From positions 868,001-932,000 of the forward strand of contig OX337229.1 of the NCBI GenBank assembly GCA_946965045.2: 64,000 bases of DNA. The letters are read 5' to 3'. A program made the position numbers and the translations under genes. Origin of the DNA: Epithemia pelagica (lineage: Eukaryota > Bacillariophyta > Bacillariophyceae > Surirellales > Surirellaceae). Position 1 is the first letter of the stretch. Each line of letters starts with the position of its first letter. A model generated the notes under the pieces. It was given only the letters and a program-made list of their open reading frames with translations, searched no databases and had not been told where the DNA came from. Below, one piece after another: positions 1-11,236 of the stretch.

Positions 1-959
1 GAAAGATGGTACCTCCACATTCCCAAACATTAATATCTCACGGAGGAATCATGTTGCGCATTTCCTGAGTCTCTCGTAGTTATGGCTGGAACACAGAGAT
101 GAGAAAAAAATACCAAGGCTGGAGACGGACAAGCTGTCCCAACATTTGTATCGATAGCTGTATACGTTCTCCTTTCTCTCATTTGATAAAAAGACTTGTG
201 GGAGTGCAAAGTCTGTGTTGCTACTTGATGATGATTAGAATATGGATGGATTGTTGACAATGGTACTACATCGGTCAGGAACATGTGGTGACGATTGACG
301 ATAGGAGAAAACACCATGAGCTAGAGGTAACCTTACTCCGCTTGCTTTGGTTCCTTTGCTAGATTTGGTCGCGGATTGTGGAGGATGAATACGCGTTGGT
401 CCTTACCCGGGCAAGAGATCTCTTGACGACTCTTGAGATTTGAGATTTGAGATGTACTATTACTAACTCCATACCAGACTGTGTAGGTAGTTCGTCTCAC
501 ATTTTTATACTACAGTAGGAATTTTTTGTACGACCGGGAAGTAGTTTCGTGCGAGTCGCACGGTTTCCCTTTCGTGTGTGACACTTGTGAGACACTTGTG
601 TGACACTTTGTGACATGGCTTCTAGGAATTTCTCACTACCTACACAGCTTGATAGGGAGTAAGTTTACTACTTCCCTGTGTCTGGCCGTCCTCTCGCGTC
701 GGGCGCGCCCGGCTTGTCGGGAGAATGACTCGACGGGCAATTGTCTTGTCGGGCGTGCGTCCTCCTTGACCATTGCCCTCCTCGTCATTCTACCCTCCGC
801 GCCGGGCGGTCCCTCCTTGAAAGGACTCAACACCGGGAAGTATTAATACTACTTTAGGAACAGTGTACAGATACTTATTGGTCATATGACCTTCTGCCTA
901 TTCGTATATAATAATTCGGACTTTCGAATTTTTATTCAGAGTTCAGAGGGAAAATCACC
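1..959. other. Intergenic left edge with a GC-rich patch
   Basis: No convincing gene is seen. Short ORFs are present but have no recognisable domain, and the start of the neighbouring gene at 960 is clear. The stretch holds a perfect short palindrome at 549-561 (arms GTGCGA/TCGCAC), a run of GTGACACTTGT-like units at about 578-615, and a GC-rich patch at about 680-830 inside AT-rich flanks. The 11-mer ACCGGGAAGTA occurs at 533-543 and again at 832-842, with an inverted copy of its core at 667-676. This could be the decayed remnant of a mobile element. No open reading frame supports a protein-coding transposon. Confidence 0.4.
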
Positions 960-3622
960 ATGGCACGACGATTCTTGTTGGTGGTCACGGCATGGACCAC
1001 TCTGGTCCTTTCGACGGATCCAGACTCGTCGTCCTCGCCGGTGATTCAGAATCGTACCACAGTGCTAGCAGCGGAGGACGAAGATCAAGATCCGCATGCC
1101 ATCAAAATTCGTAGATTGATTGGACCGGTGGATCAGATTGTGGTGGATCGCTACAAAAAAGTGCCTACCGGCTTTCGCAAGCATCCTTCGTACTATTCGG
1201 AACGGTACTTAAGACGTGCCAGGACGTACAAGGGCGCCGAAAAGGACAAACTCGATCAATGGGGCAAATGGGAATTCCAAGATCCCGATGAATCCTCTCG
1301 TCCAGGAAATGCCTTTTACGACGACGAAAAGTATACCCATCGCGATGTCCCTCGCAAGGATTTTCCCAAAACGGCCTGGCAAACCGACAAGAAGTACTTG
1401 TCCAAGTTTTTGCCCGAAGCCCTCCAGCTGACAAATCGTGCCTTGGAAGCCATTTTGGCCGAATATGGTCGTGGTAAGGACGACATGCCGGGGGCATCCT
1501 TTGACGAACGAAGTGCACCCTTTCAACCCCGGGTTGGCGACCAGGGGAGTGGTGGAGGAGGGTACATGAAACCATCGTCCTATGAGGGCCTCAAACGTCG
1601 TATTTGGCATGCCGTCATGACGGAAGATCGATTCACCTTTGCCATGGCTGGACATTCGGCTGCGGCAGGTACGTTGTGTACAAGAAACCTTGTGGATAGA
1701 GGAGAGGAAGCAAGGCCCTCACACATCTCTCCTCGTCCTTTGTTGCTTTCTTGTACTCTCTACAGGCCATGGCAACAATTTTCAACAATCGTATACACTT
1801 CAAATTGGACGCATTTGTGAACCAATCTTTGCTCGATTGGGTGTCAAATTTTCGGCTCGCAACTTTGGCTACGGGGGTTTAGGAACGCTTCAAAACGCCT
1901 TGGCCTCGGCCGATATTTTTGGACACGATGTGGATTGTTTACTCTGGGACTCGTCCATGACTGAAAAGGCACCTGAGGCCATTGGAATCTTGGCCATTCA
2001 GGCCTTGATTGCCATGGATCGGGCCCCCTTTTTGTGGTTTACCCGAGACCAACAGTTGAACAAGATTCAAGAAAGCACTGGTGCCGATACGGCTCGGTAT
2101 GGAAGTCCCAGGACTGGCAAACAAGTGGAGGATCCGGCCGAGTTTTCCAACTTACCCTGGGCGATTCAATACGACAGTTGTCCCAAAGATATGAAACGTT
2201 CGCCCATGTGCAGTCGTTGGATTGGATCCTGTTGGGAAAATCGAACCAACTTTGAGTGGGAGGGAATAGATCTATCCTACGTTGCCAAGAAACAACAAGC
2301 CGCTCCCGGTGGTCGTGCGGGATGGCATCCGGGCAACCGAGAACATCAAAAACAAGGACGATCCTTTGCCTTTACCGTACTCTTGGCATTGCGGGACGTG
2401 CTCGAGAAATGGAATAAGGCGCCCGACTATGTCGTGAGCGACAGTGACTGGCATGTCACGGCCTATTACAAGGGCATCAAAGACAAGGTAGCGGAAAAGA
2501 GTGCACTGTGGACTGGTTGGTGCGACAAGCAAAGGGTTTCCAAAAAGTTTTGCATGTATGCCGCCAAGGGACGAACCGAAAACACACCCAGAAACCGGCC
2601 CTGGGCCACCAGTATCCGATCCATCATTTCGGGAAGTGAACATCCAAACCTCAAGGTTGGCAAAAACGCCTATGATCCACCCGATGTGTACATCCCCGCC
2701 CTCCACCCACCAAAAGGCCAAGTCGACGTCCTGGCGATTGTGGAAAACGGTGTTCCCTTTCGTAAGAATTTGGCACGAGTCTACGATTCGGATCAAGATA
2801 TGGAAGGAATCTTCTTTGAAGGAAAGGAGGGAACTGGATCCATTCACAATAAATCGATTGCGGGGGGCAAAGGATGGCAGTTTTTTAATACCCATTCTTC
2901 TACCGGAACCGATAATTGCGATGGAGAGCACGATTCCTGGTGCCGAAGGGTAGGAGGTTGCTTGTTGTATGCGCACAATGATTTACGAACGTACGTTACT
3001 AGCTCTTGTCCTACCGCTGTCGTTGCGAATGAATGAAAGAATGAAAAATTCTTTTTGGACCTAACCTTGTTTTTCATTTTTTGCGTCCCCCCCCCCCCCC
3101 CCGAGCAGTGGATTTGGCGTGGATGGTTACTCTGGATGGATGATCTTCAACCTGACAAAGGTAGAACATGGTCTCGTTTTGCTCAAGTTCCACACCTGGT
3201 CCTTTGGGCCACCAGGGGCCACGAGCAATTGGTGCAGTGAAAACAATGAAACTCCCTGTCAACCTCAAACCAAAGGAAAACATCGTGCCTTGTCGTCGTC
3301 TTCGAAGTCGTCAATTCCTACCAATGTCATGTCGTCCATGGACAATACTACCGTTGTGTCTTTGCCAGAACGCCGACTCAAAGGCAAAGTACCTGCCTAC
3401 TGTGACGATTTCCGGTTTGAATTTGCCATTGACGGAGCCGTTACCTCGTGGAACTTTACGCAATTCCGAGCGCATAAAAATTACGCGCAACGTGTTGTGG
3501 AGTTGGTCACGGTTTTGGATGAGGACCATTGGCCCGTCACGAGGGACGTGGAAGTGGCCTTTCGTCTCACGGGATGTGGTCGTCAAAAGCCATTTGAACT
3601 CACTCATGTCTACTGGATCTAA
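960..3622 (+). CDS. Secreted SGNH/GDSL-like hydrolase family protein
   Basis: Three exons: 960-1668, 1766-2990 and 3109-3622. Both introns (97 and 118 bp) have GTACGT donors and keep the frame, giving about 815 aa. The N-terminus (MARRFLLVVTAWTTLVLS) is a good signal peptide. Exon 1 joins exon 2 to make GHSAAAGHGNNFQQSY, which resembles SGNH block I (GxSxxxG) with a serine nucleophile. The GYGGLGT segment and DVDCLLWDSSMTE at the expected spacing look like later SGNH blocks, although the classical GxND block is not clear. The central region is Cys-rich (CPKD, CSRW, CWEN, WCDK), as in secreted proteins, and the C-terminal exon looks like a beta-rich domain. A secreted or cell-wall esterase or acyltransferase-like role is an inference. 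The substrate is unknown. Exon joins are well supported by phase. Confidence 0.8.
3087..3108 (+). other. C16 homopolymer abutting a 3' splice site
   Basis: An uninterrupted run of 16 C lies at 3087-3102, directly followed by GAGCAG, the acceptor of intron 2 of the SGNH-like gene. It serves as the pyrimidine tract of that intron. Homopolymers of this length are unstable in replication and sequencing, so its exact length may vary. Confidence 0.8.
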
Positions 3623-4140
3623 GCAGGACCATGATGATCGAAGATGTTATAGATCTATAAGCCAGCTGGAAGTTGAAACAGACCAGTCATGTGATCTCAA
3701 ATCACTGATTCAAGTTATGAGTGCATAGAAGAGAAAAATGTTAAACGAGTACTTCAAGGAGTAGGAGTAGTTAGGAGTAGTGATGTTATCTGGATACACA
3801 TAGCGCACATAGACTCTTCGCACCCCTAAGCGCTAAATACGACTCATGTGCGTTTCGACATTTTGAGAAATATGTGCACTCAAGATTTCCGCGACTGAGA
3901 CTCTTCGAAGAATCTTAGCGCCTTTTGTCTTCTTTGTCGCATCTTTCGTCAGAGAACAATTATTATGAATTTCAATCTCATAAAGACAACGACAAGCAGC
4001 AACTACATGTCTCCTATCGAATAGAAGCAAGCAGGAAATCGTCTCTTTTTATTATTTGTGACTGCCAGAGCAAGAAACGACGGCTCTGCTTTGTTTCGAC
4101 GACGAACGCTCTCAAATTTTGACGTAAATCTTTTGCTAGC
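3623..4140. other. Intergenic, no gene seen
   Basis: This is the spacer between the SGNH-like gene and the alkaline phosphatase. It contains short GGAGTAG repeats near 3760-3780. It probably includes the 3' UTR of the first gene and the promoter and 5' part of the second. A short first exon carrying the missing signal peptide of the phosphatase could lie here, but I could not identify one with confidence. Confidence 0.4.
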
Positions 4141-6707
4141 ATGCCACCTCCACTTCGTATTCCACAAACTGGTCCCCAGTGTCATCAGGAAGGGCTCTCG
4201 TCGTTTCCCTTTCTGGGCCAGGACAGCCCCGAACGTCTCCTCCTTCGCCATGGAGTTATTGACGCAATACCTACTCGTCGATGTGGCAATCCGGGAGGCA
4301 AAAATGTGGTACGAGCGTCATCAGGCCTGCAGAACCACAAATCCATGGACCCACCACTCCCTCTCACCGTCTTGGTTTGCATTTGTAGATTTTGGTACGA
4401 CGTTGCCAAACAAAACGGCGTCGATTTTCTCTTGGCATGCTTCTCCAAACGTTGTGTTGACAGCTCACACGGTGCCTGTTTTGAATTCTGTTTATAATAG
4501 GTGGTTGGAGACGGCATGGGATGGGAAATGGTTCGAGCAGGTGCCATTGCCCGTCGAGTTCTGGATGAATTGGAGGAGTTGGGGATCGATACTGTCCATG
4601 GATCTCCCGGAACTCCCCAAGGTGAAAAGGCATTGGCTGCCTTTCAAGGTCGTACATTAGACGATTACTACACGGAAGGTTTGTGTCTTTGGTCGCCCCT
4701 TCGTACCACTCATGCTCCGTGACTTTGATGCTGGGTGTCTCACCCCATGCACTTTTCGTTTTCCCAACGTACAGGTGCAGGAAGTGGCCTTTCCTTTCAA
4801 AATGAAATGAATGGCTTTACCCTCATGACCACCACTACAATGGTCCTTCAAAGTCCCAATGATGGAAACCATTACGCCCCCGCCAACTCTCTCTTGCAAG
4901 GGTCCGTGTCGGATCATGACAATGGCATGGCACCCTTGGCTCTCAATGAGTGCGGATATCCCATTGATTTTTCTCCATTGGAATATCAACTTGAGGGGGG
5001 CAACATGGTGCTTTGGAACGACGAATTGGGTGGTACATATCCGTGGGATGAACGGTATTATGGTGCACCAGCCTCTGGATCCTTTGATCCTACCTGTACG
5101 TTGGACCATGAACATGGAATGGCGCAGGTGTCGTCCGTTTTCCACTACGAGCTAACTCTTCATTCCCATCTGTTTGTTTTTTGTTGGTGTATTTGGTTCG
5201 CTCTACTATATAGTCATTATCCAGCATGCGACCGATTCGGCGTCGACCGCCGGCTGCATGGCCACAGGACACAAGTCGGCCGTCAGTATGTTATCCATGA
5301 ATCTCTATGAAGAGGCAGTTCCCACCATGGTGGAAAATGCCATGCAATGTGGCAAGGCAGGAGGTGTCGTCACGTCCGTCCCCGTCTTGCATGCCACACC
5401 GGGGGCCTTTGTGGCTCACAGCAACAACCGTCGCAACACGGCACAACTCCAACAATCCTTTGCCACGGTCAAGCCAACTCTAGTGTCGGGCATTTGTCAA
5501 GGTGGCTTCCAACCCTCGGAAGAAACGAAAACTGCCATGCTCAATGGTCATTTATCCAAGGAATGGACCTTTCTTCGTCAAGGCAAAGTTGGCAATACGC
5601 AACAGGATGGCGCTACAGCCGAAAATTTTTATGATTGTAAGTGTGTCATGTTGTAAGTTGCACGTGTACAATGGTGATGTTTTCTCATATCAGTTTTGCG
5701 GTTCATCTGTTTTTTGTTGAAATAGCCATTCAAGAATTGGATCCAGACAATGGTGACCATTTATTGGTGTGTTTTGGAGGAGAGTACGCCACAGACACCA
5801 AAGACCCAGGCAATATGCCATTTCGTGGTCTGGATTCTAGCTACAGTAACCGTTGGTGTTCCAATGCGAATGAAATTCGAGATGTGAATGACAAATTGAT
5901 GGGATACAAACCCACATCGGAAACATGCGACCACTACAGCGAACAAGACCGGAAACAAATCCCCAAAATGAATGTTAATGTTCGAGAAGCCATCAACTTT
6001 CTTGGAAAAGATGACGATGGCTTCTTTATGCTGTACGAACAAGGAGATGTAAGTTATGCATTCTTTGAATTGGTTCAAGCAAACGGATTCGAGTCATATG
6101 TTCTCAATATTTCTTGTGTCGACCATGTTTGCAGATTGACTGGGCTGCCCATGCCAACCACATGGATGATTTGCTAGGTGCAATGTTAGATATCAATGAC
6201 GGGGTCCAGGAGATTCTTGACTGGATAAAGGACAATGGTGGATGGGAGAAGAATGCTTTGTACGTAGGTGCGGACCATGATCATTATCTCACCCTTCTAC
6301 CCAGTTTTCCTGAGGCTGTGGCGAAACACATCATCATGGGTGAAACTCATAACCTCACGCCACAAAACAACTCGAACAAAAACCCTTGGACTGGAGCTGT
6401 GAGTATCGGTCGTCACAAAGATCCTTCCAAAACACAAAAAGAACATATCGCCGACTTTACCACGTGGACCGATGATGACATACAAAATGTCGCGCATTTT
6501 TGGGGTCCCGATGGTGCCGGCGGAAACGGTTGGGGCTCTCATTCGAAACGTCCAGTCCCTCTTTATTACATGGGAGACGGTGGTTGCATTGAGGCTTTAA
6601 TGGGAAAGGGGTTTCAGGTTGTGGGTCGTGAAGTTTCCGGTGTGGACGGCAAAATAGACCAAATGCATCTTCATGCATGTATGTTGAAGAACCTTCTTGG
6701 GCTCTAA
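4141..6707 (+). CDS. PhoA-type alkaline phosphatase
   Basis: Six exons read by splice sites: 4141-4308, 4501-4678, 4775-5095, 5214-5636, 5726-6048 and 6135-6707, about 661 aa. Alkaline phosphatase motifs appear in order: VGDGMGW (metal-binding Asp), ATDSASTAGCMATGHK (the Ser after Asp is the phosphorylated nucleophile), IDWAAHANHMDD (metal ligands), GADHDHYL (Asp-His metal pair) and RPVPLYYMG near the C-terminus. It hydrolyses phosphomonoesters with Zn/Mg, and in algae it is usually induced by phosphate starvation and acts outside the cell. The start is uncertain. The open frame before exon 2 begins only after a stop at 4120-4122 and has no signal peptide (MPPPLRIPQTG...), so an upstream exon may be missing. 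The second donor is a weak GTTTGT. The family assignment is secure. Confidence 0.9.
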
Positions 6708-7057
6708 AGATGGACATGGAATCAACAATCGAGTCTATCAAAACTACGGCATTGATTAGTCAGTCAAGTAGATGGATTTTGGTTTTTCTCGGGATGTCAA
6801 GTCTTTTCTTGACAGATGACAATAATTCCATTCTGTTGGCGCTTAAACCCGAAAAATGAAATCACATATCAAAATGGCCAAAACCATCTACCGGAGAACT
6901 ATACCTAGTAGCATTGATTGAGTTATCCAAAAGACAGATCACCACGCCTGACCTTTAGAGCAGCTCGGTGCCCGATGCAACATGCCGACCATGGGAAACA
7001 CGGTCTGTTTGTCACTAACAGATGGAATAGCCAGGATTACACTCTAAACCACTCTTC
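6708..7057. other. Convergent intergenic spacer
   Basis: Spacer between the 3' ends of the alkaline phosphatase (plus) and the glycosyltransferase (minus). No ORF or RNA is recognised. It presumably holds both 3' UTRs. Confidence 0.4.
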
Positions 7058-10000
7058 TCAACCAGATAGTATGCCTTTTCCCAAAGGGAATTCCACGCGA
7101 CCAGCGGTTATCGTGTAAAGGGATAGTTTCTCGCTGTGCTTCTCCGGCAAATGAGCATAGGTTGGACTTAGATCAGGAGGATGCATAAAGGTGGCATTGG
7201 CAAGGCATCCACGATTGATCAAGTTTTCTTGGTAAAATTCGTTCAATAAAGCTGTTGCATTCTCATCGTTGTATCCAGCTTGAATCCCACCCCAGGCCAG
7301 ACACCCATTTGTCTGATTGAAAGTTCCATGTTCATATGTAAAGTCCAAGAATCGATGAATCCGACTTGGTTCTGCAAACAAGTACGCAGACATGGAATGA
7401 ATCATCAAGTCACCCAATCTTCGCCTGTAGATTTGACCCTGGCGGTCAATGAAACGGAGGAACTTTTGAACGGGTGCGCTTTGAAAGAATTCAATATCGG
7501 CGACAAAAAAGTTGTTGTAAAATCCACACATTTCTAGTTCCACCTTTCGCTGAGGCTGGAATGTTGGGTTTTTCTTCCGGTAAAGGGCCCTCATTTGTCT
7601 GGTAACTTGCATTTCGTAGGCGCAAAGTCGATACCCGTATGCGTACTGATTGGATTTCATAAAATCAAAGATGTCGTATTGGATAGGCGAGTGAATGTAT
7701 GAGTCTTCGTCGAGACGGAATATGTAGCGATAGGAACAATCCTCCTGATCATTCCACTTGGCAAAAAAGTCCCATATATCAATAGCAAACCAGTGTATCA
7801 TCCGACGATATCCTTCCGAGAACAGGGGATATACATGCCACGTGTTGGGATCGTCACCTGCATGGTGCGAAGGGCGCTGCCAAAATGGCGACCCTGTCAA
7901 GTTAACCAAGCGAATAACGCCAGAAAAGGACTCCCCTAATCTCGATTCAAGTATTTCAAGGTCTGATTTTGTGAAGTCGTTCGTGTGGAAAATGAAAAGG
8001 TCCAGATTGTCCAGGTGATTGTTCAGTGAAAGGTAGTTCTTGTTGACAAGATCAAGCGAACGCAGGAAATTGGCATGACTGTTTCTTCCTGTGTAACTTG
8101 AGTGTTGTTTCTGCGCAAGGTAGACAACTGCGTTGGATCGACACTTCCGGGACGTGTCACGGAAAACGATTGTCGCATTTTCAAGTTTGCGCTCAACCAA
8201 GGGACCTGTTGCTGACTGTTGATTTTCCAGCTTGTCACGCTCATTGTTTGATTGCAATTGTTTTTTGTGTACCTCTTTTCTCACCATGCTCCCAAATTCA
8301 GCGACAGATAGTCTGTTGGGGTCATCTATGTTCACGCTGCTGTTGTGCAGGTTCAAGTTGAGGTATATTGCAGCCTCGGAGGCGGTGGTAGTGGCGTGTA
8401 GAAGAAACTGACATTTGGACATGGCCAAAATGTCCACCAACGCTTCGCTATTGACACGATGATGGTTATCAATCATGTGCAACGGCCATTCTTTGGTCGT
8501 TCGCACTACGTGATCACCTTGTGTCCGAATCAGGCTGGTGATATCAGATGGGAAGTTCTTTTCAATGTATCGAAGCACTCGCCAAGAGTCGGTAGCAATG
8601 TATATACAGTTCCCTCCAGCCTCGGCAAATGCTTGTAGATAGGGGAGATAGTCATTGGCCGTTTGAATATGAGCCGCAACGCACACATCGTTGATTTCAA
8701 TGGGATTCACGGCATCCGCCCTCTCGAGAAGATGGGGTTGGAACTTGTAATACTTTTGGATCAGAGAATGGGCTCGTTCCCGAATGGGAGCGTACCATTC
8801 GTTCCAAGAACCGGGGTGCCATAAATGGTCCGGAACATGTTTATACTTGCGTACCCGGAGAGCCCACGGAGCTTTCATTGTTAGGGCAACCACCTGGGCG
8901 TCGTTCATGGTTGCAACAGGCAACTGACTACAAGATGAATCCTCTGGTAGACTGAAATTCGGGACGGAGTGCATATAGGATTGCCACAACCCATTCCCAT
9001 TGAGTGATTTGGCAACTTTTGATTGTCCTTCATCACTGCCGCTGTTTGACAATTTTCGTGGTTCACTGGGATACAAATCTCCATTGTCCATGTCGATTGT
9101 ATACCATGTCTTGAAATGCAACAAGCCATCATCCTTGCTGCTGGTACTGCTCGTACTATGCGCCCATCGATCGTACAACACAGAGTTCTCTTTGCTGGGT
9201 TCCAGATGAATCACGGGCAGCCAATTGTGTTTTTCAGCATACAAAAGTTGGTTTAGAATGTACGTGAACATGGCCATATCAATGGTGACCCTGTCCCCAC
9301 CGGTCGATGAAATGAGAAGAACGCCCTTGTATCCCAAAGAACAAGCCGACGAAAGCGACGACGGGGATGGTCGAATGGACAAAGACTCGATTGGTCGTAC
9401 CTTCCACCATTTGGATGAAGCAGGTGGCTTGGGAAGATACTGTGGATCCTCTCCTCGGAGTGCCATTTGGACAAATGTCCCAAACAAGCTAGCATCGATA
9501 TGATTGGGATCTTCCAAGTTTACCGAACCTGTCTGCAGTTCGCCGTTCAACCACAAGGCAGACTCGGACAAGGCACTCAGACCGTGGACCATGAATCGAC
9601 AAAAGGACAAGGCCTGGATTTCTACCAAGGCCTCCATGTTGGTTTGATGGTGATGGGAGGCCGCAAGATCAAACACGGCTTGATCGGAATCCGATCGAAC
9701 GACCCGTGGTTCCGACCCTGGATGCTGCGGATCAGGTGCTCCTGCGCCCACACTACCACTTCCCAAGCTGGTGATTCGACGAAAAAGGTCCGGGGGCCAC
9801 TCGTTGGCAATTTCTTGCAACACCAGGGTACTGTCGGTGGCCAAATAAATGTACTCTCCCCCGGCATGGACAAATGCCTTGACAAAGGGCAGAAATTCGG
9901 ACACGGGGACTTGTCGTCGGCCAGCGGCCTTGTCCGAATGTCGAATGTGCAACCCAAGACATTTGTTGTTCTTGTTGGAACAGTGTGGATTGGCATGACG

Positions 10001-11236
10001 AGCTCGTTCCAGGAGGTGGGGTTGCAATTGAATGCGATATCGTTTCACTGCCTCATGACCCAACAAACGGGAGGGTCGTAACCATTCGTGCAATGGAACA
10101 TGTGGCTTGGTCACGTAATCGGGCAAATAATGATACCGCCAACAACGAGGTGCCCATGGCGCAAAGCCATGAATCCCGGGTGTAATGTGCTTCAATGTGA
10201 GCGTCACATAGGGCGGTAATAAAGACGAGGAAAATGATGACGACAAAGTATGACCACTAGACGCACAAGGGGACACGAGATTCCATACAACATTCCCATT
10301 GGCATCACGAAAATAATGGCGAATATGCTGCTCATTCTTGTCGTTGCTGCTGTCGGGAAGCACGACCAAGGATGGTACGACCGGCACAAAGTAATCGTTC
10401 CAAACGCCGGTTCCTTCCAGTTGCACCGTCTTGGTTGTTGGTTTGTTGTCGTTGCTGTTGCTGTCTTGTTGTTGTTGCGGAAAGTAGGGTCGTCCAGGAA
10501 CATGGTCTCTCCAATGTCCTCGAGGACGGGCAATGTCACTGGCATTGCCCATGCCTTGAAACTCGAGTGTCGCCTGGCGACCATTTCCATGAACCCGTTG
10601 GTCGTAGATAATGTTGCTCACGTTATTGAAATGAATCAGAGGAAGTAAGCGATATTGCTCCGCATACATTAATTGTCCAATGACAAATTGAAAAAAGATG
10701 GTACTCGCTCCTCCTCCAATATCGCCCATGGCAATGTGCAAAACGCCCACGTACGAGTCGTCGAGAGGCTGGCATGCTGTGGATAGAGAGGCAGTCGCAT
10801 TTGGCCTTGGTTCCAATGGATTTTGTGTTTGTACAGGTTGCTCCCTCTTGTCGAGAAATGACCCTTGCTTCAGGTCGTTCTTTGCATCATCATTAGCAGC
10901 TGAGGGAGCTTGAAGCGTCGCTGTGTGGCTTGGAGGAACAGTCTTGGTATCAAATGATTTGTCATGGTTCGATTTTCCTGGATCCTTGCGAAGCCGGTTG
11001 TTGTTGTTATTGTTGTTTCGGTAACCAAGTAAAAACCAGGAATCTAGAACCTTGGTGGAGGCATTGCTTGCTGCTTCCTGTCGAGAAAGCGCCAAGTGAC
11101 TCAAGACCAGGTTGAACAGGATCACGACAAACAGAGCCACAAGACTGAAACGTTTCCACACACCCCAAAGGGACTTGCGTTTGACAGTTCCACCAACTGC
11201 TCCTCCTCCTCCAATGGCCACTCGTTTGCCCTTCAT
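7058..11236 (-). CDS. Three-module glycosyltransferase, two fucosyltransferase-like modules plus GT15
   Basis: Single exon, 1392 aa. A short basic cytosolic tail and one TM helix (about residues 28-50, FSLVALFVVILFNLVLSHLA) give type II Golgi topology. Module 1 (about 165-600) contains LGLHIRHSDKAAGR and IYLATDSTLVLQEI, resembling GT-B fucosyltransferase-like proteins. Module 2 (about 635-1010) is a diverged repeat of module 1 with IYIATDSWRVLRYI, but its nucleotide-sugar motif reads VAAHIQTAND, so the conserved Arg is lost. Module 3 (about 1038-1370) resembles fungal KTR/MNT1 alpha-1,2-mannosyltransferases (GT15): YRYIFRLDEDSYIHSP, MCGFYNNFFVADIEFF and RRRLGDLMIHSMSAYLF. It probably builds N- or O-glycans or cell-wall mannan. 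Acceptors are unknown. Low-complexity Asn and Gln linkers occur. The fusion is read from one uninterrupted frame. Confidence 0.85.
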   Translation of the reverse strand: MKGKRVAIGGGGAVGGTVKRKSLWGVWKRFSLVALFVVILFNLVLSHLALSRQEAASNASTKVLDSWFLLGYRNNNNNNNRLRKDPGKSNHDKSFDTKTVPPSHTATLQAPSAANDDAKNDLKQGSFLDKREQPVQTQNPLEPRPNATASLSTACQPLDDSYVGVLHIAMGDIGGGASTIFFQFVIGQLMYAEQYRLLPLIHFNNVSNIIYDQRVHGNGRQATLEFQGMGNASDIARPRGHWRDHVPGRPYFPQQQQDSNSNDNKPTTKTVQLEGTGVWNDYFVPVVPSLVVLPDSSNDKNEQHIRHYFRDANGNVVWNLVSPCASSGHTLSSSFSSSLLPPYVTLTLKHITPGIHGFAPWAPRCWRYHYLPDYVTKPHVPLHEWLRPSRLLGHEAVKRYRIQLQPHLLERARHANPHCSNKNNKCLGLHIRHSDKAAGRRQVPVSEFLPFVKAFVHAGGEYIYLATDSTLVLQEIANEWPPDLFRRITSLGSGSVGAGAPDPQHPGSEPRVVRSDSDQAVFDLAASHHHQTNMEALVEIQALSFCRFMVHGLSALSESALWLNGELQTGSVNLEDPNHIDASLFGTFVQMALRGEDPQYLPKPPASSKWWKVRPIESLSIRPSPSSLSSACSLGYKGVLLISSTGGDRVTIDMAMFTYILNQLLYAEKHNWLPVIHLEPSKENSVLYDRWAHSTSSTSSKDDGLLHFKTWYTIDMDNGDLYPSEPRKLSNSGSDEGQSKVAKSLNGNGLWQSYMHSVPNFSLPEDSSCSQLPVATMNDAQVVALTMKAPWALRVRKYKHVPDHLWHPGSWNEWYAPIRERAHSLIQKYYKFQPHLLERADAVNPIEINDVCVAAHIQTANDYLPYLQAFAEAGGNCIYIATDSWRVLRYIEKNFPSDITSLIRTQGDHVVRTTKEWPLHMIDNHHRVNSEALVDILAMSKCQFLLHATTTASEAAIYLNLNLHNSSVNIDDPNRLSVAEFGSMVRKEVHKKQLQSNNERDKLENQQSATGPLVERKLENATIVFRDTSRKCRSNAVVYLAQKQHSSYTGRNSHANFLRSLDLVNKNYLSLNNHLDNLDLFIFHTNDFTKSDLEILESRLGESFSGVIRLVNLTGSPFWQRPSHHAGDDPNTWHVYPLFSEGYRRMIHWFAIDIWDFFAKWNDQEDCSYRYIFRLDEDSYIHSPIQYDIFDFMKSNQYAYGYRLCAYEMQVTRQMRALYRKKNPTFQPQRKVELEMCGFYNNFFVADIEFFQSAPVQKFLRFIDRQGQIYRRRLGDLMIHSMSAYLFAEPSRIHRFLDFTYEHGTFNQTNGCLAWGGIQAGYNDENATALLNEFYQENLINRGCLANATFMHPPDLSPTYAHLPEKHSEKLSLYTITAGRVEFPLGKGILSG

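Noticed and set aside
610-846. ORF of 78 codons in the left GC-rich patch
   Set aside because: The GC-rich sequence lowers stop frequency and both strands are open over the same stretch; no domain.
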